The position numbers and the translations under genes are program-made. 64,000 nt of DNA from Allomyces macrogynus ATCC 38327 (taxonomy: Eukaryota > Blastocladiomycota > Blastocladiomycetes > Blastocladiales > Blastocladiaceae), in assembly GCA_000151295.1 (NCBI GenBank), contig GG745347.1, positions 371,147 through 435,146 of the forward strand, written 5' to 3'. The notes under the pieces are model-generated. The model saw only the letters and a list, made by a program, of their open reading frames with translations. It was not told the origin of the DNA and searched no databases. Position 1 is the stretch's first letter. Every line of letters begins with the position of its first letter. This document shows, piece after piece, positions 21,677 to 32,929 of this stretch.

Positions 21677-22363
21677 GGTTGGTGGTACTGGTGGTGGTGC
21701 CGGTGGTCGTGCCCGCCGGATCGCCTGCGGGCCGCGATTCCGGCCGCGAGTGATTGATCGACGAGCGCCGAAATGGGGTCGTGGCGAGAAAGCGATTGGT
21801 CGGAGAGCGTCACGTCACAATTGTCACACCACGGGCGACATGGTCCGGCTTGCTTGCCCGCTCGTGTCGTCGTCGATCAGGGGCTAATAGCGAGGTTCAG
21901 GGAAGCGGCCGAGATCAGCGGCAGGGCCGCTCGGGGTGTTGTGGCGGCGATCGGTCGAGGTGGCCGCGTGCGCGCAGTTGCAGCAAGTGGTGCAGTGTGG
22001 GGAAGGAAGCGGGGAGCTGGGGTCGCTCACGACGTGGATTGTGGTGCCAGCTTCTTCGGACTTCGTCTTCGTCGCTTGCTTCACAGCTATACCATGAAAA
22101 TATCTCACACGTGACCGCGTAGTGTCGAACATTTCCTGCCCATCGTCCATCCTTTAGCCGTCTTATCTCGCCTTCCCTCAGCTTCTGCTCGTCTTGTCGC
22201 CGCCCTCGCGTCGAGTGCCAGCTTCAAGCTCGACATCCTCCAATCAGCTTATCGTGACCGCCGCGACATCGCTCAAAATGCCCCAAATATCCACTGTACA
22301 TTGAAACACGCCCACACCCAAACCCGCTCAACCTCGACCTCGACCTCGGCCTCGACCTTCCAA
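21677..22363. other. Intergenic, no gene seen
   Basis: About 690 bp containing the promoter side of the flippase gene and the 3' side of NAF1. No recognisable coding or RNA feature. Confidence 0.5.
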
Positions 22364-24201
22364 TTACTCAGTCCCCTCCTCACGCTGCTCAAACTTGACC
22401 CCCAACACGCCCGGCGCGAGCACCTTGACTCTGCCCACAGCGGCGCGTGCCGGCGGCGCAACGGCACCCTGGCCGTGCTGCGGCGCCATTTGCGGCTCGA
22501 CATACACGGGCTGCATGGCCGGCTGCGGCGCGACAAACCCGGCCGGTGCACCCGCAAATTGCGACATGTACCCGCCCACGTGGCTCGGCAGCATGCCGGC
22601 CGGCAGCGCCACGTTCATCGAGTAGAGGTAGTGCTGCTGCGACTGCTGCGGCTGCGGTTGAGGTTGCTGCGATTGCTGGACTGGCGGCTGCTGCGGCAAA
22701 ACGGGCGGCTGGTACGCGGGCGACTGGAGTGATGCGACGGGGACGGAATTCGGTGCCGGAGTCGGTGGAGCAGAAGTAGCTGCGGGGGCCGACGAGCGCA
22801 ATTCCGTGCCTGCGCTGGGACCCGACGGCCTCGGGGGATGCGAAGGGCGCTGTTGCTGCTGCCGCGGCGGTTCGGCCCACGGGTCGCGCGAGGCAGTCGA
22901 CGCGCCAATGTGCTGGTCGAACAGCGCCGAAATGGACAGAGAGCCGCCTGCGGGAGCCGTAGCAGCTGGTGGGGCGGGAGGGGGTACCGATCCGCGGCCA
23001 CGGCCCAGCGGTTGGTACCGGAACGGCTCCGCGTTGGGAAGAGATGGACCGTTGCCTCCAAAGTTGCGCGTCGGCGGGCCGTGTCGTGGCCGCTTTGGCG
23101 CCTGGCCGTACTGGTTCGCGTGGTGCGGCGCGTCGCCGGCGTTGGCGGCATGGCGCGCGCGACGTGCCCTATTGCAAAGTCAGATTTACGACTCAAGTGA
23201 TAGCAGCGGTAAAAAAAATGCAACGTACTGCTTGAGCGCGGCGCGGTGTGCCATCTCCTTCTCGTCGTCGGAAAACTCCAGGTCCTCCTCGTTCACTTCC
23301 TCATCGTACATGTTGCTCGCGTCGGACCCCTTCATGCTCTTAAGCTGCTCGGTCAGCGCCCACACCGAGTAATCCGGAATAAAGTAGACTTTCTTGCCGA
23401 TCGCGACCCGCTCGCGGTCGATATCGACAGGCGACACGAATCGAATCGAGTGCAGCGGCGATGCAACCGGTCCAAACGTTTCCCAAATGCGACCGAGCAC
23501 GGACCGGTCCTCGAAGACCATGACCGTGCCGTCGTCGAGCACGCGCACGGTCCCAGGCTGCGACGCTGCAACCACAACCTGGTCCTCGACAATAGCCTGC
23601 ACGACGCCGGCGTACTCGAGGTGCATGTGCTCGTTGATGGGGATGTCGACGGGTTCAATCACAGGTTTCTGGATGACAACGGCACGTCAGTGTTTGCGGC
23701 CACGGGTGCGCGTGCATGGGTGGAGAGCAATCCCCGAACCTTGATCTCGTTTTGCGTCGCCGGTCCTGTGCGCACCGCCGCGGCCCCACCGTCATCCTCG
23801 TCGTCGAGCCCAGCGCTCTTGGACACGGCAGCGAGATTGCGGAGGAATTCGTCGTCGTCTTCAATGTCGGAACCGTCGCTATCGCTATCGCTGCTGCTGC
23901 CGCTGCTGCTGGACATGTCCGAGTCGCTGTCGCTGTCGCTATCCTCATCGTCGGCATCGCTGCTGTCCGAGTCGCTCGCGGTGCTGGTTGGTGCTGCAGC
24001 AGTCGATTCGGCGACGGGCGTGTCCTCCATGGTCACATCGTGTTGCACTGTCTCCACCGTCTTGGTCGCGAGTCGCTGTTGTGGCGCGTCGACGGCGGGC
24101 GGATCCATGTCCATTGCCATGGCCGAGTCGTCGAGTTCGCCCTCCTCGAGAGCCTCGTCGTCCATGAGCAGCACGAGTTCGCCTTCTTGGAGATCGCTCA
24201 T
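22364..24201 (-). CDS. NAF1: NAF1, H/ACA snoRNP assembly factor
   Basis: Naf1 is the nuclear shuttling factor that occupies the Gar1 site on dyskerin/Cbf5 during H/ACA snoRNP biogenesis. Exons 24201-23740, 23668-23229 and 23168-22364 join in frame for 568 residues. The N-terminal third is very acidic, with Ser/Asp runs. The Gar1-like beta-barrel follows (~155-250): IPINEHMHLEYAGVV, a DDGTVMVFEDRSVLGRIWE block, FGPVASPLHSIRFV and GKKVYFIPDYSVW. An acidic helix comes next, then a C-terminal half rich in Pro, Gln and Arg-Gly, ending with a conserved-looking VKVLAPGVLGVKFE strand. Chosen start: MSDLQEGELVLL at 24201; the frame is open a little further upstream. Introns are 71 and 60 nt. Confidence 0.92.
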
Positions 24202-24480
24202 GATGGCGGTGTTGAAGCTTTCACGGGCAATTGTCGTCGGCAATCGCAATCGCTGCTGTGCAGGAAGTGTCGGTCGGAATGAGGTCAAGGCGCGTGCGGT
24301 GGGAAACTGTTGACATGGTCACTCACCAGCACATGACTGGTTACCAGAGTGGACCACCATGCGCACCATCAAAACGCCGAAAGCGCCGCGTTGTCCATTG
24401 CTCGATCGATCGACACTATTTCAGGAACATGAAACATATGATGCAACGTCAGTTCTGAGAAAATGAAATGAAAAAACAGG
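24202..24480. other. Upstream region of NAF1
   Basis: Ordinary-composition sequence upstream of NAF1, leading into the CpG-poor island. Nothing recognised. Confidence 0.4.
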
Positions 24481-25880
24481 CTTGATCGCCTGGGTCCTGT
24501 CAGGGTGTGCAAACCCCTCACCCCCAACCTGTCAGCATCCTCACTCCCTGATCAGAGAGAGACACCAAACAGAGCAGATGTGCCTGTCGAAGACGGGGTG
24601 GGAAGACGGGAAGATCGGCCGCCCATTCTGGCTGCAGTGAAACTGGGTGGGAACCCCTCATGTTGGCTCAGGCTTGGACAACACACATTGTCCCTTGCTG
24701 TCTCAGGTGACAGCCCTCACAGCTCAGGCAATGAGTATTGTTCCATCACGTCACAGACGACGTTGGAACGTTTTGAGGCGACCCACTGGTCTTCAACATC
24801 ACGTTGTTCCCCCAGTATCAAGAATGCAAACTTGTCCAAATTGCATGCCATGAAAATGAGCATGTATTCCAAGCTTGCCTTTTCACTACCACTTTTGACT
24901 GCTGCATTCTGATGGGATTCAACCAGGTTGATGCCTGATGGTCGTTTTTTCACTCTGCTGCCACCCATGCATGAAGACGCCCAGGTGAACTGGCAGTGTG
25001 CAAGTGGGCCAACTGCTTTTGTTGGGGGATATTTGAGAAACTGCTGTGACTGTGGCATGGTCCTGCATCCCCAACACCAAAGTATGGGATATTGGTGCAC
25101 AGATGAATGAGGTTATCCAGGACAGTGAGCAAGCTGTCTGGGCTCATGGGCAACATGATGCAGCACAGCTCAGCAAGAAATATTGTGTCATCTGCCAAGG
25201 CTCATGGACTGCCTCAGCAGCAGCAATGCCAAAAGCAGTCCATGTCACTGTGTGTGTGACAAGATGCAGTTACTGCAGGAACCACACGATTGGGCGCATG
25301 GCCTAATCAAGCACACTTGCTGCTGGTTTGTTAGCAAGCACATTGGTCATAGACAGGTGGTTGTGTTGGAGCAGTGATGAACCTGCACAAGAATGAAAGT
25401 GGGTGGCACTGACCCTGATGCAGCACTCGCTTTCTGTTGACATCAGCACCAGAATCAACAATTGCCAGCCCATACTTGGGCAAAAAAAACAATCTGATCA
25501 GCAAGTCAATTGCAAGGTGAGAATCACTGGAGATCAACAATTCAGAGAGACCTGACATTCATGCCCAATATTGACTTCACCTCCAACAAAATCATGCTTG
25601 AAAGGCGCAATTTCGGGATTGATCACGAATGTGACCAGATGTGCAACAATCAAGTTAGAGGGCATCATATCCTCTAACGTTAGTTGCAGCAGGATCCAAT
25701 CCACTCCAGAGGTCACAGCTCATATCCAGTTCATTGGGTCACCAAGCTGGGAAGGTCCACACTGCGCTTCTTCAATCCCATTGCGGCTCATTCATGTATT
25801 TGCCGTTGTTTGCAGTCGAGAGGTGTCCACAATCGGCCGCAACAGACTCTTGTCTGGACACCACATTTTCGAGTATGTTG
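24481..25880. other. CpG-poor, TG/CA-rich decayed island (probable relic of a repeat or gene)
   Basis: Base use changes abruptly from the CpG-rich coding style of the neighbours to sequence with very few CpG and many TpG/CpA; about 300 bp from 24970 have almost none. On the minus strand several short open frames follow one another with stops between them (25716-25534, 25558-25331, 25198-24950, 25100-24717). One reads PKYGLAIVDSGADVN, which looks faintly like an ankyrin-type repeat. I read this as a methylated and deaminated relic of a duplicated gene or mobile element. No terminal repeats or transposase motifs were found, so the identity is open. Confidence 0.45.
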
Positions 25881-26197
25881 CGTGCAACACGTGAATTTGG
25901 CGTGATTGGACAACAGCCTGGGTCTTGCTCGTTTCGCTTGCAGCTTCGTCGTTCTGCGTCCGCACCACCGCGCTGACTTCATTCTCCACTCGGACACTTG
26001 TTGGAGCTGCTCTCCAGCGCTGCGCGCCTGTCGACAACTGCCGCTGCCTCGACGGCCACTGCGGCCGGCCAAGCGGCGACCAATCCACCGGCGACTTGCT
26101 ACAAGACGACCGGACTTGCCGCCCGACCCCTCCAAGCCCGCGGCCTGATCCGCGCCCGACCACCAATCCGGTGAACGCACCGACGCTCCCAGCAATT
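25881..26197. other. Upstream region of the PSI-like gene
   Basis: Composition returns to CpG-rich. It probably holds the promoter and 5' untranslated region of the following gene; no separate feature is seen. Confidence 0.4.
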
Positions 26198-27302
26198 ATG
26201 ACGAACATCACCGACCCGGGAAAACCCGCGCTCGCTGGTGTGTGTCTGTGAACGACCGGCTGGCCGACGACCAATGATCCCGTGCATGCCCTGCCCCGCC
26301 CGACCTGTGATCCTGACCTCGGCACCGCCACGACCTCGTCCACTACGACGCGAAATGGATAGATTGCTACACGCTCACGTCATGTTTCTCGTGTTTGCGC
26401 GACGAACGATGCGGGTGGTGCGCCGACGTATGTTTTCCTCGTTGCGCCGTGATTTGGCGGAGGTGGTCGACGAATAGCGCCCCCCTTCCACACGCGAAAT
26501 CCATTCAGGCTGACCTGGCTGGCGATTGTTCTTCTGTTCCACCAGGATAACCTCTGCATCTTTGGCGACGCCTGGGGACCGACGGGCGCGCTCGAGTGCT
26601 CGGAAAAGTGGAACTACATGTCAGGCCAGTGCTACCGTATGTGCGCCGTCCTCGCCGTCGTCTTCCCCGATACCGTGCGACCGCAACGCTCACCCGCTCC
26701 GCCCGCGCCATCTAGTCTCGCAAGCGCGGCTCTTTGCGATCATCTTCGCCTCGTTTCTGCTCCTGGTCCTCTCGATCGCCGCGTGCGGCTTCTACACCTT
26801 TTACCGGCTCAAACGACAACGGCTCGTCGCACGCGAATACGTGCGCATCTTCTCCGAATACAACGCGCTGCACCGCGCGTCGCTCGAGGCGCCGTCCCCG
26901 CCGACCGCTTGGCACCACGACCTGCTCCCGCCGTCGCCCACCACACCGCGCGCGACGATCGGGACCAATCTCGCGAGGTCATCGACTGCTCTGCTCTCAC
27001 CGCCGACGATCGGGAGGTCGTTCTACGGGACCTACGACCACGATCCCGACGTGGACCCGTGGCAGGAGTCGCGCGCGCCGCTGGTCGCACGGGATAGCGC
27101 GGTGCTCGTGGATACGGGAGCCACGAGGGTGTACGGTGGAGCCGGGCTCGTGCGGTCGTCGCCCGGACGGACGAGGTCGCCGAGGCCGCCGCCGAGTCCG
27201 GCGCCCGGCGTGGATGCGGGGCTCGCGTGGGCGGACCGCCGCGAGGCGCTGTTGAGCCAGTACCGGCGCGCAGAGCCGGCGCCAGCGCCGCCACCAGAGT
27301 GA
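26198..27302 (+). CDS. Small single-pass membrane protein with PSI-like cysteine-rich ectodomain
   Basis: Reconstructed from four exons: 26198-26237, 26363-26427, 26546-26636 and 26716-27302, giving 260 residues in frame. The joined N-terminal part reads DCYTLTSCFSC, then ERCGWCADDNLC, then LECSEKW and SGQC. Cysteine spacing and the CGWC core resemble a PSI (plexin-semaphorin-integrin) module, which folds as a small disulfide knot outside the cell or in the lumen. One hydrophobic segment (LFAIIFASFLLLVLSIAACG) follows, then a basic cytosolic stretch YRLKRQR and a Pro/Ser-rich tail. No cleavable signal peptide is visible, so the topology would be N-out/C-in (type III) or my first exon is wrong. 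The first two introns (125 and 118 nt) are longer than usual here. Function unknown. Confidence 0.6.
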
Positions 27303-27606
27303 TGCGCCGGTGCTGGAGAAAGTGGGAATCTCGGTTTTGCACGTTGAAGCGATCTTGTTTTGTGCGAATATGCAACAACCATGGCTCGTCTCTTGTCGCG
27401 TCGTCGAGTGGATCCACGCTGGACGAGTGTCCTGTTGCGTGGAGTTGGGCGTTGGTCAGAGTCTGTCTGCGCCCAAGGCGACGCCATGATGTCCGCGCTG
27501 ATTCCAAGGCGACGGCCAGTGGCAGCTTGAGACCGCCGAGTCCTGATGGAGACCCTCACTCCCGCGGACCCACAATCCAAATGCCCACACTCCACATCCT
27601 ATATTC

Positions 27607-29388
27607 CTACTTGAACCCCCTCCCCGCGCGCGTACAGCGAGGACACACCCACTGATCCCCATCCTGGAGGACCCCCAGAGCGACCCCGACGCACTTCCCA
27701 TGAAACCAGACATGGCATGCGTCGCAGGCCACCATAAACCCGCCATCGTCATTCCTTGCATGGTCGCACATGCACCGAATCTCGTCGGCCGCGCGTTTCC
27801 CACCGTGCTCGTCGGCGGCGGCAGGCACGACCGCAAGAGACGGAAACAGCGGGTTCAGGTCGGTCGAGTGCGCGGGCGCAAACAGCGCGTCGCCTGCGGT
27901 CGCGAGCACGACGGCGCGCCGGTGCAGCGGTTTCAGGACGGCTGTTCCGCTGGCGATCGCGGGGGTCGGCGCGGTGCGTGGGCCGACGAGCGGTGCGGGT
28001 GAAGACGCGGAGGATGGGGTGGGCGGTGGCGGCGCGGCCGCGGTCGTCGCTGCAGGCGGCTCGCCCGACGTTCCCGCCCCTGCCGCCGCGCCGTCCGCCG
28101 CCGGCATATCCGTCACCGTCCCCCCCGTCAGCGGCGGCGCCACCTCCACCGCATTCGCACGATCCGCTGCGCGCATCGCGCGCTGCAGCGCCGCCGCCTG
28201 GCCCTTCCCCTGTCTCTTCCGTAGGTACGCCGAGGGTTTCGGGCTCGGCCTTGGCGCCGGCGCCGATGCCGTGACTGGTGCGGCCATTGACCCGGTTTTC
28301 GGATTCGGGACGTGGATCGGCTTACTGTGCAAAGCGAGAATCGCGGTACGGTCGAGGTGCTGCAGGACGGGCGGCGCGTCGGGCGCCGTGGTCGCGGTAG
28401 GGGTCGCGGTCTGGGCAGTACCCGACGGGCGATGGTTTTGCCTTTCGGGTGAGACGGTGGGGGGTTGGGAAGAGATGGGTGGTGGGGGCGGTGGGAGCGC
28501 GGACGCGGGGAAGGGCAGGTGGAAGTCGTCGTGCCGCGCGGCGTCGGCGGCCGGGAACGGTGGCAAGTGCGTCGGGATGTGCGCGGGGAAGTGCGCCGCG
28601 TCGTAGTGCGCGGTCGGGACCGACGGTAGCGGTAGCGGTGGTGGTGGTGGTGGCGATGCAAGTGATGGCGACGTCGGCGCGAGCGGCGGTGATCTTGCCG
28701 GATGCTCCTCACCGATGGTCGCGGCGGCGGGACTGTCAACGGCCATCGGCTCGTCAGCGGTTTCAGCGGCGACGGCGGCGGCGCGCGCCTCGAGCTCGGT
28801 CTCCTTGTCGGGTACCGGCGCGGGGGTCGGGTCGACGACGAGCACGGCGTCGAGCGACGGGCGCATCTGGAAGTAGTCGCGCAGGAGATCGTGCGAGACG
28901 TGCAGCGGGAACCCCGTCGCCTGCGCTAAACACGGCCCAATCACAGTTCATCAGCACCCCGATCTCAAGCACTCAAAAACGCGTCGCAACAAGCACTTAC
29001 CTCTTGCAATCTCGCGCTCCTCGATATCCTTTACCCTCCCTTGCGCTGTGGACGCAATGGGCACGGGCAACTGCGGCACCTTCTCCAACCTCAAATCCAC
29101 GTCCAAATTGGCGAGCGGTTTCGTCCAACCCGCATGCACAAACTCGTGCAACGCCGTCACGTCCTCGCCGAGCGCATGCAGCGCAACGACCGTATCGAGT
29201 AATTGCACGTGTGACCGGCCGGCCAGTTCGGCGACGGCGGCCGCGCGCGATCCGGCCGCGGCCAGGTACCGCTCGAGCACGTCGACGAGCACGTGGACGG
29301 TCGCTTGTGAAAAGGACGTGAACCCGCATTGCGTGAGCACGTGCGCCACGACCTGCGCGAGCATGGCCGCCGGGAACGGGTGCGCCAT
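27607..29388 (-). CDS. TAF3: TAF3-like TFIID subunit (histone fold plus PHD finger)
   Basis: TAF3 is a TFIID subunit that pairs with TAF10 through a histone fold and reads H3K4 methylation through a PHD finger. Two exons, 29388-29001 and 28925-27607, 568 residues. The first ~80 residues form a bromodomain-associated histone fold (AQVVAHVLTQCGFTSF, then the alpha2 helix HVLVDVLERYL and GRSHVQLLDTVVAL). The middle is Pro/Ala/Thr-rich. The extreme C-terminus is a PHD finger, CMCDHARNDDGGFMVACD, then CHVWFHGKCVG and WVCPRC, with the C4HC3 pattern complete and Trp at the place used for methyl-lysine cages. Yeast Taf3 lacks the PHD, so this copy resembles the animal-type architecture. The intron donor is GTAAGT, unlike most in the window. 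Confidence 0.88.
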
Positions 29389-29997
29389 CGCTGGCGGCGG
29401 GTTGGTGGACCTGGTAGGGGCGGGCGATCGAGCGCGGAACGGCGCGGCGCGGGCGTGGTGTTGATGGTCGTTGTCGAGTGCAGCGAGTGTGGTGCTTGTG
29501 TCGCGCGCGTGTCGGCCTGGATTCGTCGTCGTTAATCGCCATCTCGGCGACATGGCGGCGACGGAGTCGGTGCGGCGCAGTGGCCAGTCACGCCCACGCG
29601 ATGGACGTGGCAGGGCTTGGGAGACGCAACGCGAGACGCGTTCGCCGACGCTCCCATCCTGAGCTCCACTGGCTCCCACCCAGCCCGGCGCGCGACGTTG
29701 CGGGTCAGCCGCGTCCGCCGCGCGTGGTTGCTGGCAAAAGCGGAAAGAAAAGTGGGCAAGAAAATGGTGTATCATTTCAATTTCAACTGGCCACGCAGAG
29801 CAGAGCAGTCGTCTTCGTCGGCGCGCCGCCCCGTTGGCGACGGCCGCGCGCGACGCGATCCAAGATCATAACAGCACGGGAAACGCAGCAAATCATCGTC
29901 CCCTCCTCACTCCCCTCCTCGTCCTTCGGGTCCCTCTCACACCCGGGCGGCCGGCGCGCCGACCTGGTGGCTGGTTGGGCCTTGCGCAACTGCGTGT
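29389..29997. other. Intergenic, no gene seen
   Basis: About 610 bp between the PKA regulatory subunit 3' end and the TAF3 start, both minus strand. Open frames here carry no recognisable content. Confidence 0.5.
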
Positions 29998-31299
29998 TTA
30001 CTTTTCGCCCGGGTACCGCTCGTAGTTTTGCGTATTCCGCTGCATAATCTCGGCCAACGGCCCGAGCAGCCGCGTGAACGCCTTCTTGCCGAGCGTCGCG
30101 CACTTGAGCTTGCCCTTGGCCTTGATCGTGGCGACGCGCGGCTTGTCCGACAAGAGCGCGAGCTCGCCAAAGTAGTTGCCCTTGCGCAGAGGGCGCATCT
30201 GGTGCTCGACGCCGTTCTCGTCCACCTTGACGACCTCGGCGTCGCCCGCCTCGATCAGGTAGAAATTGTCGCCAATATCGCCCTGCTTGATGACTGTCTC
30301 GCCGTCCTCGAACGTGACTGACTCGAGCGCATCGGCAATCTTGTGCCGCTCGTACGGCTCGAGCGAGCTGAGCAGCGGCACTTCCTCGAGAAACGCCTCG
30401 TACATGCGCCGCTTGCGGCTCGTATGGTCCATGAGAATCCGGCGGAACGTGACGCGGTCGAGCGCCCAAAGCACCGCGTCGGACGTTGCCGTGACCGTGG
30501 CCGCGCGCGGCGCATTGTACATGAGCGCCAGCTCGCCAAACGACCCGCCGGGCCCATAATCAAACACCTTGGCCTCGACGCCGTTGCGCGCAACATAGAC
30601 GTCGAGCGTGCCCGTTTCGACAATGTAGAAGTAGTCGCCGACGCCGCCCTGCCGAATCACGGCCTCGCCCGCGGCCACCTTCTTCTCGGCCATTGCATCG
30701 ACCACGTCCGTGTACTGGTCCTCGTCGAGGTTGCGGAACAGGAAGTTGGTCGCGATGGACGCCTGGATCCGCGCGCGTTGCTCGGGCGTCTTGGGAATCA
30801 GCACCTTTTCGGCGGGCGCGTCGTGCGCCGTAGGGGCCATCGACTCGGCCGACACGGACGTGCGGCGGCCGCGGTTGATCACGGGCGGCGGGATCACGGG
30901 CGCGTCATCAAACTCGTCGGCGTCCTCTTCCTCGTCCTCGTCGAGCTCAGAGCCAAACCCGTCGTCGGTCGATGACGCATAGGCCGGGTCGGAAACGCCC
31001 GACGAGCTGGCGCCGGCGCCGCCCGGAATGCGCACGGCGGTCACGGCGAGCTGCGACTTGGTGGCGTCGTCGGCTAGGATTGGAGGTGGTGGATCAGTGT
31101 CACGCATCGCTCGATTCATTGAATAACGCAATGAGAAGTAATTACCATGGTCGATGAGCGTGCGCCGCTGCTGGGCCAGCAGCCGGTGGAAGTAATCGGC
31201 GCAGAACTGCACAACGTCGTCGGGCTGCTGGCGCAGCACCTCGCGCGCCAGCTCCTTGAGAATGGGCGGCAGCTCGGCCGGGATCGAGTAGTCGGACAT
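29998..31299 (-). CDS. cAMP-dependent protein kinase regulatory subunit
   Basis: Holds PKA catalytic subunits inactive until cAMP binds. Exons 31299-31146 and 31073-29998 give 409 residues, the size of the fungal protein (Bcy1-type). In order: RIIa dimerisation/docking helix-turn-helix (residues ~6-41, IPAELPPILKELAREVL), an acidic linker, the inhibitor site RRTS at 121-124 (type II, autophosphorylatable Ser), cAMP site A with FGELALMYNAPRAATV (230-245) and site B with FGELALLSDKPRVATI (353-368). Both phosphate-binding cassettes keep the Glu and Arg needed for cAMP. The 72-nt intron (31145-31074, donor GTAATT) is a multiple of three without a stop, so the unspliced frame would also stay open and insert 24 residues after the docking domain. 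I treat it as an intron because LIDHADDATKSQ is then continuous. Confidence 0.96.
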   Translation of the reverse strand: MSDYSIPAELPPILKELAREVLRQQPDDVVQFCADYFHRLLAQQRRTLIDHGNYFSLRYSMNRAMRDTDPPPPILADDATKSQLAVTAVRIPGGAGASSSGVSDPAYASSTDDGFGSELDEDEEEDADEFDDAPVIPPPVINRGRRTSVSAESMAPTAHDAPAEKVLIPKTPEQRARIQASIATNFLFRNLDEDQYTDVVDAMAEKKVAAGEAVIRQGGVGDYFYIVETGTLDVYVARNGVEAKVFDYGPGGSFGELALMYNAPRAATVTATSDAVLWALDRVTFRRILMDHTSRKRRMYEAFLEEVPLLSSLEPYERHKIADALESVTFEDGETVIKQGDIGDNFYLIEAGDAEVVKVDENGVEHQMRPLRKGNYFGELALLSDKPRVATIKAKGKLKCATLGKKAFTRLLGPLAEIMQRNTQNYERYPGEK

Positions 31300-31971
31300 G
31301 GTTGACGTGCGATCCGGTTGGTGGTGGGGGCACGTCAGCACGGGACGGACGGCAAGCGGTGATTTGGCCGTCGTCGTGGGGTCGGGCGCGTGCGTGGAAG
31401 AGAATGCGGGTAGCGTCGCTGGCGGGGGCGGCAGGGCAGCACAGCAGCAGCAACGGGTTACGCGGCGCGCGAGAGCGGGGGAAGACGCGCGCGATCGGGG
31501 CGAGCGCGGGGGGCCAGATGGGGGGCGCGCGGAGAGGGAGCGAGGACGTGGGCGGCGAGGACTGGTGCGACGGGTGGGGGCACGAATGCGTTTGTATCGG
31601 CCGGGCCGCGCGTATGTCGGAAGCGGCGTGGTTCTTGCTGCACGCCGTCGTGGAGGTCAGCCGAGTGCGAGTGGGGAAGTGGTGTCGGGTGTGGTGCAAG
31701 GTGGTGGTGGCTGCCCCGGCGTGTCGTTGGCGTGTTGGCAGGGACCGAGGACGGGAGGCACGCAGCACGTGCCATGCGGCACGGCACGCTGCCAGACACA
31801 TCAGGCCCGACAGGGCCGTGTCGCGACTGCTTCAACGCGACCATCGCTCACGCCCGCCCCCGTCTTCAACAACCGCCAGCACCACCACCCCGCACCTGCG
31901 CCCGGGGCAGCACAAGCAGCAACCTCGTCTCCGCCCGCTGGACCGAAATCGACCCCCAACCCACCGCCATC
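31300..31971. other. Bidirectional intergenic region between PKA-R and GID8
   Basis: About 670 bp between two divergent start codons; likely contains both promoters. No element could be identified confidently. Confidence 0.5.
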
Positions 31972-32929
31972 ATGGTCAGCAACCGTTTGTTCGCGTGTCC
32001 GTGCCCTGCCCGACTCCACCCCCTGACCACAAACGACGTCCGCTTGGACAGAGCTCATCGGCTCGCGACAAGAACGCGCCACCGCCCAAGGATGTTATTT
32101 CGCGTCTGGCCTGGGACACGCTGCTCGACAGTGTCAACGTGTCTATGGCGTACGCATCGCACCGCGCTGTGTTCTCCGTGTTCGATGTTGCGCCCAAACT
32201 GACCCGCCGCACCGCGCTGCAGCGACCTCAACAAGCTCGTGCTCAACTACCTCGTCATTGAGGGCCACATGGACGCGGCGCAGCAATTCTGCGCCGAGAC
32301 GGGGCTCACGCCCGCCGTCGACCTCGCCTCGATCCACGACCGCATGACCATTCGCACCGCAATTGATAACGGCCAAGTGGACGACGCCATGGAGCGGCTG
32401 AATGACCTCGACCCGGAAGTACGGTCGCGCTCTGTCCTCTCTCTGCGCTGCTCATTTCCCTCACCCCATCCCCCTCGAGTAGATCCTCGACACCAACCCG
32501 CAGCTCTACTTCCACCTGCAACAACAACGGCTGATCGAAACCATCCGCGCAGGCGACATCCCCGCGGCCCTCGACTTTGCGCAATCCGAACTGGCCCCAC
32601 GCGGCGAAGAGAACCCGGCGTTCCTCGTGGACCTCGAACGCACGCTCGCCCTGCTCGCGTTCGACGCTACCGACGCCAACTCGCCCGTCGCCGACTTGCT
32701 CGCGCCCGCCCACCGGCACCAGGTCGCCGCCGAGACAAACGCGGCCATCTTGCACGCGCAGGGTCAGGCGACGGACCCGAAATTGCCGGCGGTGTTGCGC
32801 GCCATGACCTGGGCGCAGGGGGAGTTGGAGGAACGCGCGGTGTTTCCGAAAGTTGTGGATGTCGTGCAGGCGGAACTGGTGGTCCCGCCAGAGTGTGATG
32901 GCGCGGATGCGGGCGGGATGCAGTTTTGA
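31972..32929 (+). CDS. GID8: GID8-like LisH-CTLH subunit of the GID/CTLH ubiquitin ligase
   Basis: Gid8 scaffolds the GID/CTLH E3 ligase that degrades gluconeogenic enzymes when glucose returns. Exons: 31972-31994 (least certain), 32054-32149, 32223-32418 and 32483-32929, 253 residues. The frame joins into the family pattern: the LisH motif ADLNKLVLNYLVIEGHMDAA rebuilt across intron 2, then CTLH (DRMTIRTAIDNGQVDDAMERL, NDLDPEILDTNPQL across intron 3), the CRA region (LYFHLQQQRLIETI, ALDFAQSELAPRGEE, FLVDLERTLALLAF) and the end WAQGELEER. Human GID8 has 228 residues and aligns without large gaps from memory of its motifs. The first exon was chosen for phase and a GTGTCC donor; another upstream start is possible. 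Confidence 0.88.

Noticed and set aside
25331..25558. VDSGAD motif as a retroelement aspartic protease
   Set aside because: No reverse transcriptase, integrase or LTR nearby, and the surrounding residues look more like an ankyrin-type unit; too weak to name.
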